Assembly (NCBI GenBank): GCA_038373865.1
Contig: JAXGGA010002972.1
Location: 47,055 to 111,054 of the forward strand
DNA from: Uloborus plumipes
Taxonomy: Eukaryota > Arthropoda > Arachnida > Araneae > Uloboridae
Direction: 5' to 3'
DNA: 64,000 nt
In this document: positions 43,601 to 50,569 of the stretch, in pieces
Layout: each line of letters begins with the position of its first letter
Numbering within the stretch: position 1 is the first letter of the stretch
The notes under the pieces: model-generated
The model's database searches: none
What the model saw: the letters and a program-made list of their open reading frames with translations, nothing else
What the model was told of the DNA's origin: nothing
Position numbers and translations under genes: made by a program

Positions 43601-43843
43601 CTGAGTTTCCATGGAATGGACCCTTGCATTTTTTTTAAAATTTTTATTTCTCACTGACATTTGGCATGGATTCTAGGCAATTAATTTCGTGGCGGATGTG
43701 ATGCTGTCACTCACGATTCCGACTGCGCCCTCCTAACTCCGGGACCCTCCGTGCCGACGCATTTGCGCCAAGGAGATTTCACGCTCATGGACCTGGTCAA
43801 CTTGCTGCCACTGATGGACCCATGATTGTGCTCAACGCCCAAG
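22513..43843 (+). CDS. 5'-nucleotidase/UshA-family metallophosphoesterase, 8 exons seen, 3' end missing
   Basis: Exons: 22513-22687, 27845-27931, 33208-33347, 35764-35889, 36366-36500, 39508-about 39562, 42480-42576, 43677-43843. Exons 1-4 join in frame to give 176 residues with the metallophosphatase signatures HFNDVYNVE (D15), FSGDIL (D52) and YGNHDFDFG (N84, H85). Exon 5 carries the THMR and GGHDHVYE metal-site motifs, exons 6-8 the linker and start of the 5'-nucleotidase C-terminal domain. No signal peptide, so a cytosolic nucleotide or phosphomonoester hydrolase is likely; related arthropod proteins are usually named 5'-nucleotidase or mannosylglucosyl-3-phosphoglycerate phosphatase-like. 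Exons 5-8 contain many single-base indels without accompanying missense damage. The exons for the rest of the C-terminal domain were not found downstream. Substrate cannot be decided from sequence. Confidence 0.9.
22779..23098. repeat. Inverted repeat of about 320 bp in intron 1
   Basis: The left arm 22779-22916 and right arm 22971-23098 are inverted copies sharing AAGTATGAAATAAACGGTGA, CCTGCTTGGCGCATTTTCAA and ATTTAAAGACTATTTCTGTC. The 54-base spacer contains TCTCACGAATTGAAAGCTTC. A fragment (CCCTGCTTGGCGCGTTTTC) recurs at about 11458. It would form a strong hairpin in the pre-mRNA because it sits inside intron 1. Confidence 0.8.
23099..23960. other. Intron 1 sequence, no bounded element
   Basis: No gene. 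At 23893-23960 the sequence CTGTATGTAACTCTGAATAA with AAAGTAATAT belongs to a dispersed minisatellite-like family that also occurs at 25655, 47855 and 54232. Confidence 0.5.
23961..24211. mobile_element. MITE with CTGTACCTCAGAACC ends (relative of 2133-2274)
   Basis: It begins CTGTACCTCAGAACCAGAAC and ends with GGTTCTGAGGTACAG, sharing ends with the 142-bp hairpin element. Here the inverted arms are about 45 bp and enclose a 150-bp interior. ATAT flanks both sides, again suggesting a 4-bp duplication. Confidence 0.75.
24224..25592 (-). mobile_element. Non-autonomous Helitron, minus strand, in intron 1
   Basis: On the minus strand it starts TCTTTACTAATATATAAAGC (25592) and ends CCCGTGCAACGCCGGGCCCC then ACAGCTAG before a T (24223 on plus is A). 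The 3' hairpin CCGGGCCCC and the CTAG end are Helitron-like. Near the 5' end AAACAAACAAACAAACAAAC forms a microsatellite, and 24868-24895 contains a MITE fragment. No Rep/helicase is encoded. Confidence 0.8.
24282..24560. repeat. Imperfect tandem array inside the Helitron
   Basis: Four to six degenerate units of about 55-65 bp repeat CTACTCGCCGCCAAGGCGGC, CTCGCCTTTAAAGTAG and GAGGAAAGTTTCAGC. CCGCCAAGGCGG-type cores are themselves palindromic. A single related unit occurs in the partial Helitron at 49305. Confidence 0.75.
25620..25760. repeat. Dispersed minisatellite-like unit, intron 1 copy
   Basis: It contains GTGTTTCAGTTGTTTGTATG, AACTCTGAATAAAAGATAAA and TTCTTTGCAAATATAAAACT, which match (reverse-complemented) the tandem copies at 54232-54450. 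Confidence 0.65.
25761..26397. other. Intron 1 sequence, no bounded element
   Basis: AT-rich. GTGACCTCCTAAAAA near 25938 resembles fragments of the hAT MITE at 30330. Nothing else recognised. Confidence 0.4.
26406..27164. mobile_element. hAT-like element, TAGAGA ends, perfect 8-bp TSD
   Basis: It starts TAGAGACAAGTTCGGGCTC and ends, reverse-complemented, TAGAGATGAGCCGGGTTCGG. CCGTATAG is present at 26398-26405 and 27165-27172. Subterminal regions repeat GAGCCCG/CCCGAG words. A smaller TTAA-type element (26838-26997) is nested inside. No coding capacity. Confidence 0.85.
26838..26997. mobile_element. 160-bp TTAA-type MITE (CCTTTTGGATCCGGG ends)
   Basis: The left end TTAACCTTTTGGATCCGGG and right end CCCGGCTCCAAAGGGTT are inverted; the right TTAA has become TTCGA. 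An inner inverted pair GTACGACAGTTTAACC / TAAACTGTCGTACC forms a stem. A diverged copy is at 47928-48085. Confidence 0.65.
27173..27844. other. Last part of intron 1
   Basis: AT-rich sequence without recognised repeats. It ends in the acceptor TTCAATTTCAG directly before exon 2. Confidence 0.6.
27845..27931 (+). CDS. Metallophosphoesterase exon 2
   Basis: This exon is bounded by TTTCAG and GTAAGT. It encodes residues 59-87 plus one base, including STFTKGEQMIPVLN and the metal-binding GNHDF (N84, H85, D86). It is phase 1 at both ends. The junction codon with exon 1 makes Met59 and the one with exon 3 makes Asp88, giving the contiguous family motif YGNHDFDFG. Confidence 0.93.
27981..29026 (+). 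pseudogene. LINE reverse-transcriptase C-terminus (CR1/Jockey-like), broken
   Basis: From 27981 the plus strand reads DINLLEKVQRRATILVNGF and CYDSRLRMFHMYSL; after frameshifts come RRIRGDMIQFFKFIE and GGHRFKLFKSEANLEIRKNY with YFSRVVG. EKVQRRAT and RRxRGDxI are hallmarks of the C-terminal region of CR1/Jockey-type LINE ORF2. About 650 bases of unrelated sequence follow (28268-28930), then a second block with WFSR and VDSFKRAIDLHWGL ending in a stop at 29024, the expected LINE terminus. It lies in intron 2 in the gene's own orientation and is dead. Confidence 0.8.
29381..29972. mobile_element. Fold-back element (TTTAGGGGCATTTCA ends) in intron 2
   Basis: The left end TTTAGGGGCATTTCATGGTA and the reverse complement of the right end, AAAGGGGCATTTCACGGTAT, match. 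The arms extend about 220 bases (for example ATTGCACTCAGAACATTG against CAATGTTCCGAGTGCAAT), separated by roughly 150 bases. No clear target duplication. Confidence 0.75.
29973..30329. other. Intron 2 sequence, no feature recognised
   Basis: AT-rich, with an A-run at 30203-30217. Nothing recognised. Confidence 0.4.
30330..30619. mobile_element. hAT MITE, CAGAGGCGCCC ends
   Basis: It starts CAGAGGCGCCC and ends, reverse-complemented, CAGGAGCGCCCGGATGGGAG. CCTTCAG flanks both sides (7 of 8 expected bases). The interior contains TTGCCGAAT words and the palindromic word GGGAGGTCACACTGACCTCCC (30575-30595), related to words at 12580 and 57815. Confidence 0.7.
30620..32425. other. Intron 2 sequence, no bounded element
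   Basis: Contains T- and A-rich tracts (A-run at 31501-31522, G-run at 31537-31547, T-run near 31678-31690). The short open frames are low-complexity and unrelated to known proteins. Confidence 0.5.
32434..33085. mobile_element. hAT MITE, CAGTGGCGTA ends, perfect 8-bp TSD
   Basis: It starts CAGTGGCGTATTCAG and ends GCGTACGCCACTG. CCTATACA flanks it exactly at 32426-32433 and 33086-33093. Length is 652 bp. A reverse-oriented relative with CAGCCC and AGGGGG(T/C)GGGCTGA subterminal text is at 37298-38039. It sits about 120 bp upstream of exon 3. Confidence 0.88.
33208..33347 (+). CDS. Metallophosphoesterase exon 3
   Basis: Preceded by TTATTGTAG and followed by GTAAGT. It encodes residues 88(part)-134: DFGVDNLMEFARKTNFPWLI followed by SNV and a C-terminal stretch rich in Lys/Asn (ILNKNGIK). 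The FPWL-SNV segment is the usual text after GNHDFDFG in this family. It ends in phase 0. Confidence 0.93.
33457..34391. mobile_element. 935-bp GGGTCATTCCA element, TSD ATAT, in intron 3
   Basis: The ends GGGTCATTCCAGTGAAAATG and its reverse complement CATTTTCGCTGGAATGACCC lie between ATAT copies at 33453-33456 and 34392-34395. The motif TAACAGAGTGGACA recurs in the same orientation near 33646, 33803 and 33976, differing from the GTGACTAACGTAAC motif of the other GGGTCATTCCA family. No coding capacity. Confidence 0.88.
34396..35100. other. Intron 3 sequence with AT simple repeat
   Basis: An A/AAAT-type simple repeat runs from 34729 to 34800. Nothing else recognised. Confidence 0.5.
35101..35606. 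mobile_element. TTAA-flanked MITE (CCCATTAATGCC ends)
   Basis: TTAA at 35101-35104 and 35603-35606 flanks inverted CCCATTAATGCC / GGCATTAATGGG ends. Next to the right end AGGGACGC also occurs in the reverse-oriented copy at 20659. Non-coding. Confidence 0.85.
35764..35889 (+). CDS. Metallophosphoesterase exon 4
   Basis: The acceptor TTTTTCAG precedes and GTCAGT follows. It encodes residues 135-176 (FGIIGLVEEEWLATL, DPEDVTYIDF, ARQLKDK) in phase 0 at both ends. FGIIGLVE-EWL is the expected core beta strand and helix of the metallophosphatase fold. This is the last exon without indels. Confidence 0.93.
36366..36500 (+). CDS. Metallophosphoesterase exon 5, indel-damaged, GC donor
   Basis: After TTGCAG the frame reads ENVDYVIAL and then breaks: four extra bases near 36394-36440, one extra G near 36443 and one extra A in the run at 36493-36499 move the frame. 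Ignoring them, the expected metal-site motifs THMR and LGGHDHVYE are all present in order (36396-36490). Read literally, the frame hits TAG at 36453. The exon ends AAAAAG before GCAAGC, which would be a GC-AG intron. Confidence 0.75.
36655..37200 (+). pseudogene. Jockey/R1/I-like LINE 3' end with zinc knuckle
   Basis: The open frame 36655-36951 encodes HTGPFPSYLHRFKI and then CVCSQLVTPEHYVFNC, a C-x-C-x7-H-x4-C zinc-knuckle-like pattern found at the C-terminus of Jockey/I-clade LINE ORF2 proteins. A 3' UTR with CTCATCATGGTAGGTACAG and a tail of AAATAAATAAATAAA (37183-37198) follow. The 5' part is missing, as usual for truncated LINE insertions. It lies in intron 5, same strand as the gene. 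Confidence 0.8.
37298..38039. mobile_element. hAT MITE (CAGTGGCATA ends), diverged copy
   Basis: It starts CAGTGGCATACACAG and ends GAGTATGCCATTG. The sequence next to the right end (GGGCTGCAGCCC) is shared with the copy at 32434 in reverse orientation. Flanks CCCTTTAG and CCCTTGGG are a degraded 8-bp duplication. Contains G-runs at 37327-37336 and 37359-37368 and an A-run at 37865-37886. Confidence 0.7.
38100..38687. mobile_element. 588-bp GGGTCATTCCA element, TSD TTTA, in intron 5
   Basis: Ends GGGTCATTCCATAG and CTATGGAATGACCC between TTTA copies at 38096-38099 and 38688-38691. On this strand the motif appears as GTTACGTTAGTCAC (near 38282, 38478 and 38661, one or two mismatches). It is the uninterrupted sister of 3779-5200 and supplies the empty site for the Helitron there. 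Confidence 0.88.
38688..39507. other. Remainder of intron 5
   Basis: AT-rich, with no recognised repeat or gene, ending in the acceptor ACTGCAG before exon 6. Confidence 0.5.
39508..39562 (+). CDS. Metallophosphoesterase exon 6, indel-damaged
   Basis: After ACTGCAG the frame reads VNGNKKIVKSG, then one missing base shifts to DFRNFNK in the next frame. KSG-TDFR-F is the conserved strand that closes the metallophosphatase domain. No GT donor is found at the expected place (AACAAATAACTT), consistent with base loss at the junction. The exon end is approximate. Confidence 0.65.
39748..40273. mobile_element. TTAA-flanked MITE (CCCATTTATG ends), copy 2
   Basis: TTAA-CCCATTTATG at the left and TCAATGGG-TTAA at the right. 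The body shares ACTTGGAATGGTTTACATAC and GGCTACCCATGCTGGATCGT with 2822-3341. Located in intron 6. Confidence 0.8.
40464..40716. mobile_element. 253-bp TTAA element with four CCCGA/TCGGG palindromes
   Basis: TTAA at 40464-40467 and 40713-40716 encloses ends CCTTTTAACTGTCA and TGACAGCTAAAGGG. Inside are four short palindromes: CCGAGATATAGTCTCGG (40485-40501), CCCGAGTAATTACTCGGG (40533-40550, perfect), CCCGAATATATATCGGG (40596-40612) and CCCGACTGTTTCTCGGG (40647-40663). No coding capacity. Confidence 0.75.
40937..41532. mobile_element. GGGTCATTCCA element, copy with eroded left end
   Basis: The body and right end (CTATGGAATGACCC at 41519-41532) match 38100-38687 almost base for base, including three GTTACGTTAGTCAC-type motifs near 41127, 41325 and 41507. 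The left terminus is too changed to define the target duplication. In intron 6. Confidence 0.8.
41533..42479. other. Remainder of intron 6
   Basis: CACACACA microsatellite near 41577-41588, otherwise AT-rich with no recognised feature. It ends in TTTTTTTTACAG before exon 7. Confidence 0.5.
42480..42576 (+). CDS. Metallophosphoesterase exon 7, indel-damaged
   Basis: It begins after TTTTACAG and ends before GTAATTTG. Pieces in shifting frames match the start of the 5'-nucleotidase C-terminal domain: IVDGEDGEVL, then DLDA, RFSSIRTQE and TNIG. About three bases are missing and one A is extra, each at or near a short homopolymer. Without the indels the residues are typical of the family, with no missense damage visible. 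Confidence 0.7.
42640..43676. other. Intron 7 with GTAACCTGAGTTAC repeats
   Basis: The inverted-repeat word GTAACCTGAGTTAC occurs at about 43210, 43231 and 43419. TTTCCATGGAATGGACCC (43606-43623) looks like the right end of another GGGTC-type element, but no left partner was found. Confidence 0.45.
43677..43843 (+). CDS. Metallophosphoesterase exon 8, indel-damaged
   Basis: It begins after TTCTAG and ends CAAG before GTGGGC. Segments in different frames read FVADVMLSL, SDCALL, SGTLRADAFAPR, then DFTLMDLVNLLPLMD and MIVLNAQ. These are the substrate-binding C-terminal domain segments with the GTLR motif in the expected order. Two extra bases near the start and about four missing bases break the frame. 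Later exons of this domain were not found to 64 kb. Confidence 0.75.
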
Positions 43844-43945
43844 GTGGGCGCTTTTCTTGCTGAATTCTTGTTGCACTTAAGCTGCTTTTTCAAATCACTT
43901 TCTTATTCTTCAAAACACTTTCTATTTTGGTGACCTTATATAGCT

Positions 43946-46031
43946 GTGTAATTCCATCGTGACTAACACATAACATTTAGAATAAATTTTTAATCTTATT
44001 TTCTGTGTGTGAGCCTTATTTTTGTTACAATACCAAAAACAAGGTGTTATTCTTCTCCGCATAGATGAGTTGTTCAAGTTAATATAAAAAAATAATATTA
44101 TTACTTTCATTTTTGGGAGTTAGGGGACATTTTGATCAACGTGACTAACATAACAGATTTGCAACCCTCAAAATTTTGTACCAAATTCATCAACACAATT
44201 CTCTAAAACTAAACCATAAAATTGTTATTTTTCCCGTGATAGTATCTATGTGAAATGTTGTTTTCACATTAATAATTTTAAATTTGACATATATTTTAAA
44301 TAATATTGCAAAAAGTAGTACTTTAATAAAACTTGCCTGTGACTAACATAACGTGACTAACATAACACACGATTATACATTTAAGTGTATTACATGTAAT
44401 ATTAATACAAATATTAGAATGCAAACAAGATTTTATTGAAGATTAACACGCATGTTTACCTGTAAACAAAATTTCCAGTTCAATTTTGTATTTAAAGTGA
44501 TAAAGTCTGCGGGAATTTACAGATGTTTGCGACAAGACTTTCGAAATTTGAATTCCTTAAATCCAAAATTTGTTCTCATTTGTGGGAAACACAAAGGTTG
44601 CCTCAGAGCTTTTTCTCTCGAAGAGAACTGTATAATCATTTTTATTCATGTTTAAAACCTGCCTACTATGTTTCTTTTTAACCTTACAAGAGGTAAATAC
44701 CACCACAATAAAATTACCCACTGTCTTAGTTTTTGTATCTCGGAACAGTCCGGGAGAATATACTTCAAAATCATAAGCAGCTTCGTCTTCTACACAATTT
44801 CTTAAAAATATTTTTTTTCTTTTCTTGGGATATCATTCCTTGTATTTTTTATAAACAAATTTTAAATTTCTCCATATTTACAGCATATCATTATTACCGA
44901 AAAACTTATATGCTGGGGATTCCCATTTTCAAACAACAAGTCTAGCTCTTTCTTTTCAGCCTTGTCACTTTCACTCAAAAATAAGCAGTTTATCTTCAAT
45001 TCTTGTTTTTTTTTTTAATTACTGAAGTAATTTCTTTGCATAATTTCCAAAGTTTGCCCATATAAAACGCTGCTCCACACGTTGTGCTATACATGTGGGC
45101 ACTTTCCATGATCTAATTTCTTAAAACTCCATGACCTGTAGATGCTGGAGGCAGTTAGAGTCATATATGTTTTTAAAGTGAGCAGCAGCTCCATATGTTC
45201 ATAGAAAAACTAATTGCACAGCGATCCCGCATATAGCTATAAAATAATTTAAAATTCTTTCATTGAAGATGTTGACTTCGTATGCCGAGTGCTTACTTGC
45301 GTCGCAAATTACAGCCTAAAATTTCGACTCCAAGTTTACTATTAAAAGAACTGTTTTTAAAATAAATTACTGTAGTATATATGGTCACACTAATTTCTTT
45401 AAAATAAGATGTTCGATAAATTAATTTGTTTCTAAAATAAATTGTTTACTTAAGATTTAAGTATTTCTTAAAGAGTCGTGTTATGTTAGTCACACACAGT
45501 GATGTTATGTTAGTCACAAGTCCTATGGCTAGAAAAAAGGAAATTCTTTATAAACAATCTTATCAATCTAACTGTACCCATCCATAGAAGAGATCAGGGG
45601 GAAAAATGTAAAAAAAATTCTTTCTAGAAGGGAATAACTGAATTAATTCATGTTTTTGTGACTAACATAACAAGTAAACCAGACTGAATACCCATTAACT
45701 TTGCAATATTCATTTTATGACAAAACGAAAAAATATATACATTTCTGTAAAGCAAAAGAATCATTCTTCAACAATTAAAAAATAAATTCATCATTATTTG
45801 CATTTTTTTTAATTGTATATGAATGTGAAAAGTTAGAAAAATATGCGATGTTTTGGGTAACTGCATATGTGATCTTTACAGCCATTTTTCAGGGTTTGGA
45901 GTAATATTTTGTGAAAACTTATGTTGAATTTTAAAAATTAAAAAAAATATTTTTAAAATGATGTATCACAAGATATATGTATTGAAAGATGAAAAAACCA
46001 TGTCTAGGTTGACATTTACATGGAATTACCC
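43946..46031. mobile_element. 2.1-kb GGGTAATTCCA element, TSD AGCT
   Basis: The left end GTGTAATTCCAT and right end ATGGAATTACCC are flanked by AGCT at 43942-43945 and 46032-46035. GTGACTAACATAAC occurs near 43961 (variant), 44141, 44339, 44353 and 45658, and inverted near 45479 and 45503. It is the longest member of this group here. No transposase is recognisable, but the 2-kb interior could be the remains of a coding element. Confidence 0.75.
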
Positions 46032-46082
46032 AGCTGTCGATTTTTGATCCCTTCTCAAGAAATGCCTAATGAATTAAATATA

Positions 46083-46985
46083 GGGTTGGTTAGGGTAAGT
46101 GGGCCCCCTTTTTAGAACAGTTCGTTTTTAAAGCCTTATGCAAAAGTTCTAAAGCAAAACAGCTTAATTTTTTTTACTTATTTTATCTTGGACATTATTA
46201 ATAAACACAAGTTCAGCATTATTTCCTAAAAAATGCTTTAAATATTTTTAACTATCGTATTCTTTAAAAAATGACGTGGGGGACTCACTTACCCCTAGGA
46301 AGGGGTAAGTGGGCCACCCCCCATTTATTTATATTTAAAGTGAGCATATCTAAAAAAGGGGTTTGCGGGTCCTACCTGATAAAGTATGTAAAATTTTAGT
46401 AGGAAATATTTTTTTGTAAATGTATCCATTAACGAGATATCTACTTACATTTAAATGTGTATGACAGAAAATTATAAAGCGGAATACAAAACAATTATGT
46501 CTGTGAAATTCATTAAAAGCCGTTAGGCATATTTTTTGCTTTTACATATAAATTAGTGTTGAATAAACATAATAGAGTCGATTAAGATCAATTTTGGTAA
46601 AATAGAAAAAAAATATAGGTTGAAAAAAAAATGGAAACACTTAATGGCAGCGTCTATTTGAAGTTTTCTGAAGGAGAAACATTATCATTTCATCCTCAGT
46701 TATAATTCTAACATCACCTACATCAAACCAATAAAAAGTGTATCATACGAAAAATTATGCGATGTTTTGGGTAAATGGCATATAGTGATCTTTACAGGCC
46801 ATCTCATTTTCAACGGCCGAGTTAATGGAGTTCACGGGATTATTTTCCGTGAAAACTTATGTTGAATTTTAAAAATTAAAAAAAATATTTTATAAAAAAT
46901 GATGCTATCACCAAGATATATGTATTGAAAGATGAAAAAACCATGTCTCCTTAGGTTGACAATTTACCTGGACCTCACCCTGTAG
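46083..46985. repeat. Related 0.9-kb repeat with GGTAAGTGGGCC motifs
   Basis: The final 240 bases (ATGCGATGTTTTGGGTAA, AACTTATGTTGAATTTTAAA, GATATATGTATTGAAAGATG) duplicate the end of the neighbouring 43946-46031 element. The left part carries GGTAAGTGGGCC at 46096 and 46305 and its inverse CTCACTTACCCC at 46284. Compared with the first tail, this one has many single-base insertions. Boundaries TAGGGTTGG and CACCCTGTA are approximate. Confidence 0.55.
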
Positions 46986-49300
46986 TTTTTACAGAAGACA
47001 ATATAAAGCTAAATCTTACGACAATCAAATAAAATATTTGACTTTACAGAAAGTAACTGTAACAATTACTAGTTTTACAGTTTAATACCGTGCATTTTAC
47101 AGCTTGAAATTGGACACCTCCGGCTGCCAGTATTATACTGGTAAAAACAATTTAATTTTTTGCAGCGCGTACTTTCAATGAAAAAAAAAGAAAAACAAGG
47201 TCCTGAAATTAGAACACATTATACAATAGACGATTCAAAGAAGGAGGCGGGAATTGTCAAAGAAGATGAACAGAAAAAAAAAAAGCACACAAGAATAAAA
47301 AGACTCATTGAAAGGCTCAAGACTAGGCAGTTCTAGGCTAACAAAGCATGCCTCCTCAAGCGGGCTAATATCCGTTCCCGGGCCGGCAGAAAAAAAAGGT
47401 CCAAACAAGGTAGCCAATTGGCCACCTGACTCCGCACACTGCGAGGGGGTCGGCCGGCCCCTGGGCGTGGGGCGCAACAGAGCGGCACTGACGATAGTCA
47501 GATTGAGGGCCTCTCTCAATGGAAGGTCCATTTCTTAGAAAAGGCCTTTTTTTTTTTTTTATCAGAAGAGCCCTTCCGCGCTTCAAACAGAGGGCTGCCC
47601 GTGTGACACGGTCTATAGGGAATTGCTGGTTGCGATGGAGATGGGCTAATTGTTACATTTTTGGGTACATTTCAGATTTGATGAGTGGGTCCGAGTTAGG
47701 AAGGAGGCGGAAGCGCGATGGAAAAAATTCCGTTGAATTGGGCATGGAAGCAGATAGCAGTTGGCGAATGTCTGGGAGGAATCTTCTGGGCCTTTCTACT
47801 CGTATGTCTATTTTGGACACATTTTAATACGTCCTTTATTAGTTTCACATGTGGGGTCTTGTATGTAATTCTGAGATAAAAGATAAAATTCACGTTTTTT
47901 CGTCAAATATAAAAGTAATATATTTGACCTTTTATATCCGAGCTGTTACATATAGAAATTTTTCGTTTCGACCCAGGTAGTACGACAGTTGAACCACAGA
48001 TTTCCTTTCCATTGAAAAGAGAAGGTTACTAAACTGTCGTACCAGACGTATGAAACCTTGAAAAACATCCCACCGACTTCAACGCGTTCGCCGACCCCCG
48101 CCCCCACCGTCGCAAATGAGGACAACTTGCGTCAGCTCTACGTAAAGAAAAAGCAGCGTTATCGTGACAGGAGACATGATGTACCGCCAGTCTCAGTTCC
48201 TAAATGGTATGAACAGTTTTGTAAACCGCTATCTATGTTAATCGCTAGAAAGGCGGAAATCTCTATTATTACGTGTTGAATGTATTAGAAGTGGTTTCAG
48301 TTTTGATCAATGAAACTCCGACATTAACAAGAGCTAAAAAGGCATCGTGTCTTGGCAAATATATAAAGCTAACTATATTAAATACTATTATTATTACTGC
48401 GCGAAACTAGACGAGACTACTGGTAACATTGTGGATGTAAATTAAAGTTCATGTAAACACGTAGACGACGAGGAGCGTGATATTCATATTAGTTTTGACA
48501 AATCAGAGGAAAGCAGTTTAGAGTATCATGAAGCTCGTAGTGGAAAAGCCGGATTTGTGTGCGGGTTCTTAGACGGTGAGGGGCGTTGCGGGAGATTTAG
48601 TGTTACTGACTGGCGCGGGTACGCTGCAAAAGATTGGTAGTGTTTTAGGATATCCTGGGAAATAATATCTAGGTTACAAAAGAGTAGAAGCAAAGATCGC
48701 TTTGTCATTACGGACCTAAAGCAAACGGGCCCGCAATCCAGGAAATTAATTGCTTGTAGGGGTGCAGTTATAACGTCTCATTGTGCCACATGAAAGATCG
48801 AAATTTCCAGACATTAACCAACTTGCCCCCTCTCACCTCCATTGGTGCACACAAAAGGAAACAACTATATTTTCTCGAGAGCGAGCGCGCTTTACTACTG
48901 TGCAACTGTTTGAAATTTTTTTTTCTGGGGAAGTCACACCTAAAATTACAAACAATTACATAATCAACTTATGCCTGGGCGATGTTATCAAGAACTTCTT
49001 TGGCGGATAGGTTTCTTATAAGAAAAATAAAGACATTAATGTATCTTGAATATTTTAGTACAGCTTTTGTAATTTACGTATCTGAACAATATAAAAAAAA
49101 AATTTATTTGAAAAAATTTGATGGTTTATTACACTATCACTAGCTCGCCAGGGCAGCTTTTAGATTAGCTTCCTGCGGCATGTTGATGCATAATGTCCCC
49201 CCTGCACCAACTTTTACCTCATTCTGATGTGATATTATTTGATATAATTCAATTTTCATAAGATTTTAAGACATATACGTACGTGGCCCACTAATGCCCA
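46986..49300. other. Intergenic repeats, no gene recognised
   Basis: Contents: an ACAGTTTAATACCGTGCATTTTACAG-type repeat at 47070-47160 shared with 50570-52990; a G+C-rich block at 47380-47620; a minisatellite-like unit at 47845-47925; a diverged copy of the 160-bp TTAA-type MITE at 47928-48085; short open frames at 48058-48279 and 48781-49010 without recognisable domains. The C-terminal exons of the phosphoesterase gene were looked for here and not found. Confidence 0.5.
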
Positions 49301-49304
49301 GCAG

Positions 49305-49555
49305 CTAGCTGCGTGGCCGGCGTTGCACGGGCGCTTCGCGCCTTTAAAGTAGTAAAGAATGTTTCAAAAAAATACTCGACGCCAAGGCGGCTCGCTAACA
49401 GGCGCTTCACGCTTTCACTTTTTTCCTGCATCAAGAAAAATCATTCGAATTATTGAGATGCTTCGCGCCTTCAAGATGGTGAGGAAAGTTACAGCAAGTT
49501 CAGATCGCTCAAAGGAAAGAAGCAGACATAGATAGTCAGTTTTTAATATAAGTAG
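49305..49555 (-). mobile_element. Partial Helitron, minus strand
   Basis: CTAG at 49305 followed by CTGCGTGGCCGGCGTTGCAC and CGCCAAGGCGGCTCGC matches the 3' end and tandem units of the minus-strand Helitron at 24224. It fades into TTTTTAATATAAGTAGATGG near 49555, so most of the element is missing. Confidence 0.65.
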
Positions 49556-50569
49556 ATGGCTTTTCAACAAATGAATGTTTCAAAATATTACAAGTAGCTA
49601 GCGATAAAAATACTACGTAAGTGGCCCGCTTATGAGTTTCGTGTTTGATTTAGTTAAGCCTTCATTCAAAATTCTCATTATCATTGTTATTACTGTTTCA
49701 TAGCAACCACGTTTTGCAACAATGGATTTCATATTTAATCATTTATTAGGCTTAATCGCTTTAAATTTGACTACTTATTAATTGATATCTTCGCTAATTA
49801 AAATCGTATAATTATATAAATTGAAACTAATGAAGCCTGAAAAATTACCTATCTATCGGTACCTGGTTCGACGTTCAGTTCATTGGCGTTCAGGAGAAAG
49901 AAGCGTGACATAGAACGAAAGATACCTCAGGTTTTTAATATAAGGAGATTATTGTCACTAGAAGTTGGAAGCTCAAAGAAAAATGCAAGTGGGTGGCCGG
50001 GGTGATTTTGTGGCTCGTTGATGGTTATCTGAAATCAATATGCGTGAGTATTCTTAATCTATAGACATGTGACTCTGGTCGGAACTACTGAAGTTAAATT
50101 TCAAGGGTAAATAACAAAATGGCGGACTTTAAAAAAAAGTCCTTTTATTTTAGCAAAGAAAGGGTTGTAAAATGACAAGTTAGGGATGAAAATAATTCTC
50201 TTTAGCACCGACGTGAACTATAGGTGATTAGAACAGCCTGTTAAAATTTGAAAGTAATCGGTTCAGCAGAAAAAAGTTAGGACCCGGGCCGATCAGAAAA
50301 ACAAAGTTTTGAGAAAAACGCGTTTTAGGTTCAACAACAAACTCCGAGGCACTCTAAGAAACTCGTTAACCCTGCCGAAATATTTCGAATTTCTGTCTGA
50401 AATTTTCACAGTATATTCTCAAGACATTGTACTTTCAAATTAGGCAAAAAAAAAAATCGAGTTTTTTAACTCAAGTTACCAGACTACTACCTTAAAATTA
50501 ATGGTGATATTTTGAGAGCAAACATTCACACTAGCCAAAACTCGATGAAATATTCATCAATGTAAAATC
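49556..50569. other. Intergenic, no gene recognised
   Basis: AT-rich. CAGGTTTTTAATATAAGGAG near 49930 echoes the previous Helitron edge. Nothing coding. Confidence 0.45.

Noticed and set aside
45131..45170. Possible next phosphoesterase exon (TAG-ATGCTGGAGGCAGTT)
   Set aside because: Resembles the V-L-E-A-L start of the next expected block for four residues only; the following residues do not match, and it lies inside the 43946-46031 element.
47718..47876. Short frame MEKIPLNWAWKQIAVGEC with a hydrophobic stretch
   Set aside because: Considered as a small membrane protein; no supporting start context or homology, and it runs into a minisatellite-like unit.
48058..48279. Open frame starting MKNIPPTSTRSP
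   Set aside because: Looked protein-like (basic stretch KKKQRYRDRR), but its start overlaps the edge of a TTAA-type MITE copy and a related short text occurs near 27045 beside the other copy, so it is repeat sequence.
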